From: CAIZGX01 sp044239865
GTDB lineage: Bacteria > Bacteroidota > Bacteroidia > Flavobacteriales_D > Sanyastnellaceae
NCBI GenBank assembly: GCA_044239865.1
Contig: JBIIAO010000001.1
Span: 558,001-622,000, forward strand
Length of the DNA stretch: 64,000 nucleotides
Direction of reading: 5' to 3'
The notes under the pieces were generated by a model that did not search any database, was not told where the DNA came from, and saw nothing but the letters and a program-made list of their open reading frames with translations. Position numbers and translations under genes: made by a program. Positions 9,156 to 16,545 of this stretch are shown piece by piece; the stretch's first letter is position 1; each line of letters opens with the position of its first letter.

Positions 9156-9160
9156 TTTTG
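9130..9160 (+). promoter_or_regulatory. Putative promoter of the XRE-type regulator
   Basis: TATTTTTG at 9153-9160 fits TAnnTTTG, with TTTA at 9130-9133 as a near -33 element after a 19-base spacer. The third TAGC repeat (9136-9155) lies almost wholly within the spacer, so a bound protein there would block polymerase. Confidence 0.5.
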
Positions 9161-9209
9161 AATCACTTTCAACTTTTACCTCCGCTTATTTTCAATCTAG
9201 ATTCGTTCA

Positions 9210-9533
9210 ATGGCGAAGCATTCAATCGGTCTGGAAATAAAGAAAATAGTGAAGAAGCGCGGATTTACAGTGGAAGAATTAGCTTCAGCTTTGAATGTTT
9301 CAAAACCAAATATTTTCGATATCTATCGTCGTGAAACCATAGACACTGGTTTGCTCGAACGTCTTTGCAAAGTACTTAACCATAATTTTTTTCAATACTA
9401 CGCGGACAAGTATCAGACAGATTACGATAAATTGCTACTGCAACGATACCAAGACAAAAACGAATTTCTAAGTGAGCTCCTTAGAGAGAAGGAGGAGGTT
9501 TATCAAGTGTTGGTAAATCAGCTTAAGAAATAA
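9210..9533 (+). CDS. Small XRE-type helix-turn-helix protein with coiled-coil tail
   Basis: 107 residues. Residues ~7-65 form an XRE/Cro-like helix-turn-helix: GFTVEELASALNVSKPNIFD gives the turn and recognition helix, and LLERLCKVLNHNFF the closing helix. The tail (residues ~72-107) is charged and heptad-like, ending in a predicted dimerising coiled coil (FLSELLREKEEVYQVLVNQ). It is a probable DNA-binding regulator. The upstream gap holds three phased repeats that may be its own operators and would also cover the promoter of the divergent LamG gene. Its true target is not shown by the sequence. Confidence 0.8.
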   Translation: MAKHSIGLEIKKIVKKRGFTVEELASALNVSKPNIFDIYRRETIDTGLLERLCKVLNHNFFQYYADKYQTDYDKLLLQRYQDKNEFLSELLREKEEVYQVLVNQLKK

Positions 9534-9539
9534 TTCCCT

Positions 9540-9565
9540 TTTTTTGAATATGCAAATTCAAAAAA
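9540..9565 (+). terminator. AT-rich hairpin after the XRE gene
   Basis: Perfect 10-base arms, TTTTTTGAAT (9540-9549) and ATTCAAAAAA (9556-9565), with a 6-base loop, start 7 bases after the stop codon. There is no G/C-rich stem, so termination strength is doubtful; it could also act as a binding site or a 3' stabilising hairpin. Confidence 0.35.
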
Positions 9566-9685
9566 AATGCATGAATACTGATTGTGTTTTTTCTTCAAAA
9601 GAAAGAATAAAAAGTGAGAAGAAATTTTGAACTTTTTTCTTCGGAACTTCAAAAATGTGGGCTTTTGGTGGGCTTAATGAAAATG

Positions 9686-9729
9686 AAAAACCCGCAAGAA
9701 GTTCAAAATGAATAACTTACGGGATTTTT
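9686..9729 (-). terminator. Terminator of tRNA-Ala
   Basis: On the minus strand an inverted repeat with arms around AAAAATCCCG and CGGGTTTTT, extended by AAGTT/AACTT pairing, lies 3-47 bases past the tRNA 3' end and runs into a T-rich tract. This fits an intrinsic terminator for the tRNA transcript. Confidence 0.6.
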
Positions 9730-9732
9730 AAG

Positions 9733-9806
<74 letters not shown>

Positions 9807-9823
9807 TTTGCTTGAAGAGGAGG

Positions 9824-9831
9824 CAAATATA
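9824..9831 (-). promoter_or_regulatory. Putative -7 element of tRNA-Ala
   Basis: TATATTTG on the minus strand ends 17 bases before the tRNA 5' end and matches TAnnTTTG. The -33 element is degenerate. Confidence 0.5.
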
Positions 9832-9843
9832 AGGAGAAGAGTG

Positions 9844-9914
9844 AACTTCGTTATTGGAAATCCTTCGGATTTATTCCTATTTCATAATTCCTACTTCGTA
9901 ATTCCTGTTTCACA
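9844..9914. repeat. Mini-hairpin array, ATTCC orientation
   Basis: Reading +, hairpins AAC-TTC-GTT, AAATCC-TTC-GGATTT, TAT-TTC-ATA, TAC-TTC-GTA and TGT-TTC-ACA are separated by the constant 5-mers ATTGG/ATTCC. This is the reverse-complement orientation of the GGAAT arrays that follow. All loops read GAA on the minus strand. Confidence 0.9.
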
Positions 9915-9952
9915 ATTGATTTCACGTATTAGTTAATCTGTTGATTGAGAAC

Positions 9953-10337
9953 AACGAAGTTCCAATTACATCGTAGGAATAAAATCTCCGATTTTCTAAT
10001 AACGAAGTTCCAATTACATCGTAGGAATAAAATCTCCGATTTTCCAATAACGCAGTTCCCATTACGCAGTAGGAATAAAATCTCCGATTTTCCAATAACG
10101 CAGTTCCCATTACGTAGTAGGAATAAAATCTCCGATTTTCCAATAACGCAGTTCCTATTACGCAGTAGGAATAAAATCTCTGATTTTCCCATTACGTAGT
10201 AGGAATAAAACCAAAGGTTTTCCAATAACGTAGTTCCCATTACGCAGTAGGAATAAAATCTCCGATTTTCCAATTACGAAGTAGGAATAAAACCTGCGGT
10301 TTTCCAATAAAACCTCCGGTTTTCCAATAACGTAGTT
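9953..10337. repeat. Mini-hairpin array with 48-bp tandem unit, GGAAT/CCAAT spacers
   Basis: The first hairpin of the unit recurs at 9953, 10001, 10049, 10097 and 10145, exactly 48 bases apart. Each unit is three hairpins and three 5-base spacers: AAC-GCA-GTT, CC(A/C)AT, TAC-GCA-GTA, GGAAT, AAAATC-TCC-GATTTT, CCAAT. After 10190 the order loosens and stems change while pairing is kept: AAAACC-AAA-GGTTTT, AAAACC-TGC-GGTTTT, AAAACC-TCC-GGTTTT. Because 48 is a multiple of 3, several frames stay open, but these are not genes. The array fills most of the gap between tRNA-Ala and feoA. Confidence 0.95.
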
Positions 10338-10379
10338 CAAATACCTCTTTTAAGGTATAGCCCTTCCTAACCGATAAAG

Positions 10380-10387
10380 TAAATTTG
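10380..10387 (+). promoter_or_regulatory. Putative -7 element of feoA (near-leaderless)
   Basis: TAAATTTG matches TAnnTTTG and ends only 4 bases before the GTG start of feoA, so the transcript would start at or next to the start codon. No -33 TTTG is evident. Confidence 0.4.
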
Positions 10388-10391
10388 TAAG

Positions 10392-10619
10392 GTGAAGAAA
10401 TCGCTCGCCAATTACCGTCCTGGAGAATGCGCCCAAATAGTGGGTGTGGCTGAACATGCCATGGGAGCGAAACTCATTGAAATGGGATTCTACCCCGGTA
10501 AGCACGTGAAAGTGCTGTTCAGAGCGCCTTTCAACGGTCCATTTGCAATTGATGCCGGTGGTGCCGTACTTTCGCTGCGCGAAGACGAGGCCTCGCTCAT
10601 AGAGACCATCGATTGCTAA
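10392..10619 (+). CDS. feoA: Ferrous iron transport protein A
   Basis: 75 residues, the usual size of FeoA: a small SH3-like cytosolic protein that works with FeoB in Fe(II) uptake. Family features are the opening YRPGECAQIVGV, the helix MGAKLIEMGFYPG and the strand GPFAIDAGGAVLSLREDEA. It starts at GTG; no ATG is available before residue 20, which would cut off the first strand. feoB begins 6 bases after its stop. No Fur-type operator is obvious upstream, where the hairpin array ends about 55 bases before the gene. Confidence 0.92.
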   Translation: MKKSLANYRPGECAQIVGVAEHAMGAKLIEMGFYPGKHVKVLFRAPFNGPFAIDAGGAVLSLREDEASLIETIDC

Positions 10620-10625
10620 GAAAAC

Positions 10626-12518
10626 ATGTGTACCAAAATTGCCCTTGTTGGCAGCCCCAATACAGCGAAAACCTCCCTGTTCAACCTGCTCACAGGTCTG
10701 AACCAACAAGTAGGTAACTTCCCCGGAGTAACCGTGGAAAAACACTGGGGGAAATTCAATCTGCCCGACGGTAGAGTGGCAGAGCTGCTCGATCTTCCTG
10801 GTGCATACAGCCTGAACGCCTACTCCGAAGAGGAAAAGATTGTTTCCGATATTCTTCACGATAGAAATCACGAAGACTTTCCTGAATTGGTAGTCGTTAC
10901 CGTTGATGTCACCAACCTCGAACGCAATCTGGTTATCCTTACCCAAATCAGCGATCTGAATATCCCCGTCATCGGTGTCCTCACCATGAACGATATGCTG
11001 GTGGGAAGGTCCATACACACCGAAGAACTTTCGAAAGCGTTCAACGGGATTCCGTTTTTGAAAATTAACGGTCGAACAGGCGAGGGGAAGAAGGCTCTGA
11101 TCGATTTCATTTCAGCTTGCCAGATTCAACCAGTGGAAGCATTCATTTCCTTCCCACTGAAGAAAAACATGAACATCGCAGAAGCGCGCAGAGATGCCGA
11201 AGCGCGCAAGAGCGATATTGTTCGCAGATTGAACGAAGTGCCTTCGTTTGCCCGCGAAACAAGAAACGATTTCACCACACGTGTAGACAAGTTCTTGGTA
11301 CATCCGATTTTTGGATACGGAATCTTCTCACTTGTGCTCTTCCTTATTTTTCAATTCATGTTCGTCATCTCGGCTGTTCCCATGGACTGGATCGACAGCA
11401 TCTTTTTAAATTTCAGTCAGTACCTACAAGGCAAACTTCAAGAAGGAATTTTCACCGACCTGTTGACGCAAGGAATTGTGCCGGGCGTTGGAGGAGTGTT
11501 GGTCTTCGTTCCACAAATTGCCATTCTCTTTTTCTTCATTGGTGTGCTTGAAGAAACAGGCTACATGACGCGCGTAGTCTTCATTATGGATCGATTGGTT
11601 CGTCCATTCGGACTAAACGGACGAAGCGTAGTGCCTTTGGTATCGAGCGCGGCATGCGCCATTCCGGCCATTCTTTCAACGCGTGTCATCGGTAATCCAA
11701 AAGAGCGCCTCATTACCATTTTAGTCTCTCCGCTCATCAGCTGCTCGGCGCGCATTCCCGTTTTCGTGTTGCTGATTTATTTGGTTATTCCGAACACGTA
11801 TGTATATGGATTCATTGGTGTGCAAGGCATGGTCTTGTTCGCTTTGTATGCGTTGGGTGTCATTGGCGCGTTGCTGGTGGCCATGGTCATGAACAAGTTC
11901 ATTCGCTCCAACGAAAAGAGTTTCTTGTTGTTGGAAATGCCCGAATATCGCTGGCCTCGCTGGAAGAACATTCTTCTTCACCTGAAAGAAAAAGTTCAAG
12001 CGTTTGTCTTCGATGCCGGAAAAATAATCTTGGCCATAAGCGTTGTCCTGTGGGCTTTCGCAGCCTTCCCGAAAATTAACGAAGAGCAAATCGCTCAAGG
12101 CAAAACACAAATTGAAGAATCGTATTTAGGTCAAGCCGGAAAAACAATCGCTCCAGTCTTCGCGCCGTTGGGATACGATTGGAAGATGACGGTTTCGTTG
12201 CTTACCTCATTCGCAGCACGCGAAGTATTCGTGGGCACCATGGCAACGCTATACAGCGCCGGAGAAAATTTCGAAGAAGACGAGTCTCTTCTTCAACGCA
12301 TGCGTGAAGATGTTAATCTCCAAACAGGAAGGCCCGCATACTCCTTGGCTTCAGGACTCTCACTTATGGTCTTCTATGTTTTCGCAATGCAGTGCATGGC
12401 CACCTTCGCCGCGGTAAAACGCGAAACCAAATCGTGGAAATGGCCGCTCATTCAAATGGGTTACATGGGATTCATGGCATACACGTTGGCGCTTCTCACC
12501 TTCAATTTATTTAGCTAA
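10626..12518 (+). CDS. feoB: Ferrous iron transporter FeoB
   Basis: 630 residues. It has an N-terminal GTPase domain (residues ~1-165), then a helical region, then a polytopic membrane domain from ~210 with the Gate-type core (CAIPAILSTRV, SCSARIPVFVLL) and the conserved SFAAREVFVGTMATLYS block. FeoB moves Fe(II) across the inner membrane. G motifs are G1 GSPNTAKTS at 9-17, G2 in GNFPGVTVEK, G3 LDLPG and G4 LTMNDM. Two positions are unusual: the P-loop Gly before Lys is Ala (codon GCG), and the G4 Asn is Thr. It is shorter than many FeoBs (~700-770 aa), consistent with the compact Bacteroidota form. It is co-transcribed with feoA and a 37-residue membrane peptide. Confidence 0.95.
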   Translation: MCTKIALVGSPNTAKTSLFNLLTGLNQQVGNFPGVTVEKHWGKFNLPDGRVAELLDLPGAYSLNAYSEEEKIVSDILHDRNHEDFPELVVVTVDVTNLERNLVILTQISDLNIPVIGVLTMNDMLVGRSIHTEELSKAFNGIPFLKINGRTGEGKKALIDFISACQIQPVEAFISFPLKKNMNIAEARRDAEARKSDIVRRLNEVPSFARETRNDFTTRVDKFLVHPIFGYGIFSLVLFLIFQFMFVISAVPMDWIDSIFLNFSQYLQGKLQEGIFTDLLTQGIVPGVGGVLVFVPQIAILFFFIGVLEETGYMTRVVFIMDRLVRPFGLNGRSVVPLVSSAACAIPAILSTRVIGNPKERLITILVSPLISCSARIPVFVLLIYLVIPNTYVYGFIGVQGMVLFALYALGVIGALLVAMVMNKFIRSNEKSFLLLEMPEYRWPRWKNILLHLKEKVQAFVFDAGKIILAISVVLWAFAAFPKINEEQIAQGKTQIEESYLGQAGKTIAPVFAPLGYDWKMTVSLLTSFAAREVFVGTMATLYSAGENFEEDESLLQRMREDVNLQTGRPAYSLASGLSLMVFYVFAMQCMATFAAVKRETKSWKWPLIQMGYMGFMAYTLALLTFNLFS

Positions 12519-12631
12519 TGCAAATTGCGCTTACCATAGCACTACTTCTTTTCGCGACGTATTACGTTGTGAAGCGGTTGTTTTTCAAGAAGAAGGAGTC
12601 ATGTGAGTCGTGTGACATGTCTAGTAAGTAG
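12518..12631 (+). CDS. FeoB-associated Cys-rich membrane protein
   Basis: 37 residues whose ATG shares one base with the feoB stop codon (TAATG). It has one N-terminal membrane segment (MQIALTIALLLFATYYVV), a basic stop-transfer stretch (KRLFFKKK) and a short cytosolic tail with ESCESCDM, a CxxC-like Cys pair. This is the layout of the FeoB-associated Cys-rich family found next to feoB, thought to assist FeoB or bind metal or an Fe-S cluster. Length, position and Cys spacing all fit. Confidence 0.85.
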   Translation: MQIALTIALLLFATYYVVKRLFFKKKESCESCDMSSK

Positions 12632-12673
12632 AAAGTTTCTGCTTCGATAGTTTTTTATAGAATTGTTTCATTC

Positions 12674-12681
12674 TATATTTG
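12674..12681 (+). promoter_or_regulatory. Putative promoter of the SH3 lipoprotein gene
   Basis: TATATTTG fits TAnnTTTG, with TTTT at 12651-12654 as a weak -33 after 19 bases. It lies 22 bases before the ATG. Confidence 0.5.
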
Positions 12682-12703
12682 AAATCTAAACTTTTACTGA
12701 ATC

Positions 12704-13336
12704 ATGAAATCATCTATTGTCGCTAAGGGACTTCTTATCTTAGGAGTGTCGTTACAAGTTATTCTTCTTTCTAGTTGCGCAAATTCAGGCAACGATGATT
12801 TAAAAGCCAAAGAGCTTGAATTGAAAGAGCGTGAATTGAAATTGAAAGAGCAGGAATTAAATGGAAATACATCGGGAACAACTCCAGGACAATCTTCTTC
12901 ATCAAATACCAACGAAGTTTCATTTGTTGCGAATGCATATGTAAGTGGAAATTCTGTTATTCTTCGCGCAGATCACAGCACCACTGCGAACAAGGTGAAG
13001 TCTATGAAGAAGAACGATGGACTGATTATTCTAGATGAATTCATTCCTGATGGAAATTACGGGGAAGCCATCTTGACGCAAAAGACAGATTTCTTCAGCG
13101 ATTATAACGGTGTATTTGTATTCTCTCTACCTCGCGGAAAAGCGGTGATGGTAGAAGGTAAGTCAGACGGCTACCGTTATGACATTTCTTATCAAGATGC
13201 TAAATCGAAATCGAGAGGTTTTGCTAAAATTTCGCCTGACTTGTTAGAGTTTATCTCAGGAAAGGCTTGGTACCACGTTCGTTTGGCAGACGGAACTATA
13301 GGTTGGGTGTTTAGTGAGTTCGTTCAGAAAATGTAA
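12704..13336 (+). CDS. Lipoprotein with coiled coil and SH3-like domain
   Basis: 210 residues. The signal peptide ends in the lipobox LSSC (Cys25). A short heptad-like coiled coil follows, with repeated KxxELxLKExEL (residues ~34-52), then a Ser/Thr/Gly linker. The rest contains a bacterial SH3-like region: AYVSGNSVILRADHSTTANKV near the start and WYHVRLADGTIGWVF at the end. A middle segment separates the two halves. It is probably anchored in the outer membrane or periplasm and binds cell-wall peptide. Its stop overlaps the start of the M15 peptidase by 1 base, linking it to peptidoglycan work. Confidence 0.8.
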   Translation: MKSSIVAKGLLILGVSLQVILLSSCANSGNDDLKAKELELKERELKLKEQELNGNTSGTTPGQSSSSNTNEVSFVANAYVSGNSVILRADHSTTANKVKSMKKNDGLIILDEFIPDGNYGEAILTQKTDFFSDYNGVFVFSLPRGKAVMVEGKSDGYRYDISYQDAKSKSRGFAKISPDLLEFISGKAWYHVRLADGTIGWVFSEFVQKM

Positions 13337-14118
13337 TGAGAAAATACACGATATGTTTGTCGACCATGATCTTGTTGTGGTCATGCCAGTCGCCTCAAGC
13401 TCCTGCCGAAAAAGAGACTCCAGCAACGTCAGAGAAGCAGGAGTCGAAGGCAGAGCAGAGTAAAGCAGTAATGCAAGTTGAAATTTCGAAATCACTTTTG
13501 TTGGGGAAATTCAGTCCCTCTGAAACGAAAGGATTTGTTGTTGTCCCTTCAGAATATTGCTCGAAGCCCATGCACATTCAAGAAGAAGTATTGAACGCAT
13601 ATTTGAAAATGCGAACTGCTGCTTTGGCTGAAGGCGTGAACCTATTGATAATATCTGGAACAAGAACCTTCAACGATCAAAAAGGTATTTGGGAGCGTAA
13701 GTGGGAAACGAACGCCGCTGAAATAAAAGATTCATTGGCGAATGCTAACAAGATTTTATTGTTTAGCTCTATGCCCGGAACCTCTCGCCATCATTGGGGA
13801 ACAGACATCGATTTGAATTCGTTAGACGATGCGTTTTTCCAATCGGGAGAAGGTTTGAAAATTTACAACTGGTTGAAAGCACACGCGGGCGAGTACGGAT
13901 TCTGTCAAACCTATTCAGATAAAGTGGAGACGAACAGAACGGGCTATAGCATGGAGAAATGGCACTGGTCGTATATGCCTCTTTCTTCAAAATATTTAGC
14001 TGCATACGTTTCAACAATCACCTATGCCGACATCAAAGGATTTAAAGGAGATAATCTTCCCGCTCGACTTGACGTAATTAAAAATTATGTTCAAGGAATA
14101 AGTGGGTTGTGTAAGTAA
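13336..14118 (+). CDS. M15 family D-Ala-D-Ala carboxypeptidase-like lipoprotein
   Basis: 260 residues. A lipoprotein signal with lipobox LWSC (Cys17) is followed by a Pro/Glu/Lys-rich linker. The catalytic part has the VanY/M15 zinc motifs: SRHHWGTDIDLN near 149-160 (His and Asp ligands) and KWHWSYMP near 207-214 (catalytic and ligand His). The family trims the terminal D-Ala from peptidoglycan stems. It overlaps the preceding SH3 lipoprotein gene by 1 base, so the two are likely made together and act at the cell wall. Mini-hairpin arrays begin right after its stop codon. Confidence 0.88.
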   Translation: MRKYTICLSTMILLWSCQSPQAPAEKETPATSEKQESKAEQSKAVMQVEISKSLLLGKFSPSETKGFVVVPSEYCSKPMHIQEEVLNAYLKMRTAALAEGVNLLIISGTRTFNDQKGIWERKWETNAAEIKDSLANANKILLFSSMPGTSRHHWGTDIDLNSLDDAFFQSGEGLKIYNWLKAHAGEYGFCQTYSDKVETNRTGYSMEKWHWSYMPLSSKYLAAYVSTITYADIKGFKGDNLPARLDVIKNYVQGISGLCK

Positions 14119-14124
14119 GAACTT

Positions 14125-14198
14125 GAGGACAAATGGCTTTGCGAGGGCATATTGCTATGCGAGGGTTTCTTCGAAACGAGGGCAACTCCGTTGCGAGG
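14125..14198. repeat. Mini-hairpin array, GAGG spacer family
   Basis: The constant 4-mer GAGG occurs at 14125, 14143, 14161, 14178 and 14195. Between them lie different inverted repeats: CAAA-TGGC-TTTG, GCATA-TTGC-TATGC, GTTTC-TTC-GAAAC and GCAAC-TCC-GTTGC. Stem sequences are unrelated to each other but each pairs perfectly. Two loops are 4 nt, unlike the other families. Confidence 0.9.
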
Positions 14199-14205
14199 GT
14201 TTAAC

Positions 14206-14352
14206 AACGCAGTTCCAATTACGCAGTAGGAATTATGAAATAGGAATTACGAAGTAGGAATAAAACCGAAGGTTTTCCCATTACGTAGTAGGAATAAAAT
14301 CTTCGATTTTCCAATTACGCAGTAGGAATAAAACCGAAGGTTTTCCCATTAC
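14206..14352. repeat. Mini-hairpin array, GGAAT/CCAAT spacer family
   Basis: Directly abuts the GAGG array. Order: AAC-GCA-GTT, TAC-GCA-GTA, TAT-GAA-ATA, TAC-GAA-GTA, AAAACC-GAA-GGTTTT, TAC-GTA-GTA, AAAATC-TTC-GATTTT, TAC-GCA-GTA, AAAACC-GAA-GGTTTT, separated by GGAAT, CCAAT or CCCAT. It lies between convergent genes and ends ~28 bases before the minus-strand stop codon. Confidence 0.93.
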
Positions 14353-14379
14353 ACTAATAACCCTTGAATAGGTTCGTCT

Positions 14380-15681
14380 TTATAGGTTTTTCGCGAAGTA
14401 TTCCTCAAGTTGGTTAAGACTAGTTTTCAATTCATTTACAACGTCATGAACTATTTCGCTGGAGATATTTTCATGACTGGAAAAATCGATTTGATGACAA
14501 TTAAAATATTTCCAACCAAGCCACCATTTATCAGATTTCATAGACTGACTTGCCAAGTGTGTCTTAACATCTTCTTGAAATGTCGCATCTGAATTTCCAT
14601 ATTTAGGGTTTACAATTGTATCAGGAAAACCAAAATAAATTCTTCGTTTTCCTAATTGTATTGCAATGGACAGATGCTTTTTTTGAGAATTTACTTCAAC
14701 CTCTTTTTTAACGAATAGTGTAGGATAGGAATCAACAACTTCGAACAAATTGCTTTCATCGGCATAGGCGTCGTTAGTTAGTTCTGATTTTTCATTATCA
14801 AATTCAACTTGCATCTTTTTATACAGTTTTATCCAAAATTCTTTTTGAATTTTGTTTTGCGCAAGCTTCAATTGCGAACTAATAAGTTGGGCCGATTGAT
14901 AATTTTCTTTGCTGTTTATTATCAGGTCTATTATTTTTTCGTGAACATCCTCTTTCATGGTAAGGTCTTTTATTAGATCAATGTAATGCTTGATAACAAC
15001 TGTTAGATGAGTTGCATTGGGAAGTTCAGTCACACAACTCTCGAGAAAATGCACTATTTCTTGTTTATAGGAAAGACAGTAGTAGTCTTTGCCGGCGGCT
15101 AAATTATCAGTAGCCTCATGCTCCGATATTTTTCCGTCTAGAGTTAAATAAAGAAGTATAAAATTCCCTGAGCCGTATTTGGTTTCGCCAAATTGCTTGT
15201 ATCGCTTAAGCTGGGTCGGCTGTTCGCCCGCATAAATTTTATTTTCAATTATAATTGCTTTTTTACGATCTGACGATTCGATTAGAATGTCCAGGCGGCT
15301 GTTTGTTTCAGATCCTATTTTTTCAGAAGGGGTATATTCAATTTTGACAACTGCTTTTTCAGAAAATATTGAGTCTGACGCAACTAAATTTTTATGTAAA
15401 ACATGGGTATTTTCTCCTTTTTCCAGTGCCGGTTGAATGTGATTTTTGAATTTATTCAGAAAAAAGCTCTCTTGACCATGAGTACCCGCTGGGTTTAATA
15501 ATTCGGCTAAGAATCTTGAGTGAAGTCGCACCTCGTCTGCGGTGACGTTGATTGTTTTAAAAAGATTGAATTTTTCTCCCTTTCTAATCTTTGGAGCATA
15601 TTCTTCATTTAAATAATTCTTGGCTCCACTCAGAAGCAGTTCAATTTCTTTCATCTTAGAATTATTCAAACTCGGCAACAT
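14380..15681 (-). CDS. PD-(D/E)XK nuclease superfamily protein
   Basis: 433 residues (or 424 if started at the second Met, MKEIELLLSG). The core of a PDDEXK_4-type fold is visible near residues 125-165: SRLDILIES (catalytic Asp), AIIIENKIYAGEQPTQL (E-x-K) and the helix LKRYKQFGE. Before it is a helical region with LHSRFLAELLNPAGTHGQ, characteristic of this family. The C-terminal half is a longer region with WWLGWKYFNC, shared by the family. These proteins are often encoded in defence or mobile contexts, but the role is not established. It stands alone, convergent with the M15 gene across hairpin arrays. Confidence 0.82.
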   Translation of the reverse strand: MLPSLNNSKMKEIELLLSGAKNYLNEEYAPKIRKGEKFNLFKTINVTADEVRLHSRFLAELLNPAGTHGQESFFLNKFKNHIQPALEKGENTHVLHKNLVASDSIFSEKAVVKIEYTPSEKIGSETNSRLDILIESSDRKKAIIIENKIYAGEQPTQLKRYKQFGETKYGSGNFILLYLTLDGKISEHEATDNLAAGKDYYCLSYKQEIVHFLESCVTELPNATHLTVVIKHYIDLIKDLTMKEDVHEKIIDLIINSKENYQSAQLISSQLKLAQNKIQKEFWIKLYKKMQVEFDNEKSELTNDAYADESNLFEVVDSYPTLFVKKEVEVNSQKKHLSIAIQLGKRRIYFGFPDTIVNPKYGNSDATFQEDVKTHLASQSMKSDKWWLGWKYFNCHQIDFSSHENISSEIVHDVVNELKTSLNQLEEYFAKNL

Positions 15682-15956
15682 CTATACATGGAATAAAAGG
15701 TATTAGGAATTGATTTGCGCAAATCCATTTTTTTTTTTCAAAAGTAGTTTATGTCTATCAGAAAATTGACACTACGAGTTTTTTTTGTTGCTAAAAATCC
15801 AATAGATTTAGTTTTTTTTTATTCGTTTGTATAATGTGAATGATTCTTTTAAAAGAATGTCTTCGTCTTGCAAAGTGCTCTTTTTTTCGTTTAGTCTATT
15901 GATTGTTTCGAATTGTATCATAATAATGTTATTTTTATTATCTGAAATATGTAAAT

Positions 15957-16499
15957 ATGAATAATCTTCGTTATAACGGGCATAGAGCTAAAACAGCAGT
16001 TACACTGATTTGGATTGTGATGTTCCTGGATATCATTTCGTTTATTTCCGGTTATTTCCAATTGAATCTAATACTTAGGGTTGAAGATGGGGTTGCAGTC
16101 TCCGCCTCTGAAATTGACTCGAACGACTTTCGGGAACAGGCCATAGCAATTTTTTACATGATTGCTTATATTATTTCAGGAATAGTCTTTATCCAGTGGT
16201 TTAGAAGGGCATACTTTAACTTACATCAGAAAAAGGAGTTCTTGTCTTTTTCAGAGGGATGGGCCGCAGGAAGTTGGTTTGTACCCATCGTTAGCTTGTA
16301 TAGACCACTTCAGATTATGAAGGAGTTGTATGAGGAAACTCGTGATTTGTTAATCTCAAAAGGAGAAACATTTCATAAAGATTTAACTACAAACTTTCTT
16401 GGATTGTGGTGGGCTCTTTGGATAGTGAATAATTTAATTGGTCAAATTATTTTCCGAATCGATGCTGAATGTGGAAGTGAATTATTAGGCCTCGACTAA
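15957..16499 (+). CDS. DUF4328 membrane protein
   Basis: 180 residues with about four predicted membrane helices (residues ~10-32, 60-82, ~104-118, 140-165). The WFRRAYFNLH motif after the second helix and GWAAGSWFVPIVSLYRPLQI are the hallmarks of DUF4328. The function of the family is unknown. The 275-base gap before it is very AT-rich with several T-runs; no clear promoter was found. A small lipoprotein gene follows after 46 bases. Confidence 0.78.
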   Translation: MNNLRYNGHRAKTAVTLIWIVMFLDIISFISGYFQLNLILRVEDGVAVSASEIDSNDFREQAIAIFYMIAYIISGIVFIQWFRRAYFNLHQKKEFLSFSEGWAAGSWFVPIVSLYRPLQIMKELYEETRDLLISKGETFHKDLTTNFLGLWWALWIVNNLIGQIIFRIDAECGSELLGLD

Positions 16500-16545
16500 T
16501 AGTCTATATTTATACAATAATCTCAATTAATTTAACTTGAATCAT

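Noticed and set aside
9953..10337. CRISPR-like array
   Set aside because: The conserved part is a 5-base spacer, the variable part is palindromic and very short, the spacing is irregular, and no cas gene is near.
9922..10340. Overlapping open frames in all directions (60-114 residues with ENRRFYSY-type repeats)
   Set aside because: They arise because the 48-bp hairpin unit is a multiple of three; they have no start signals and the underlying DNA is a hairpin array.
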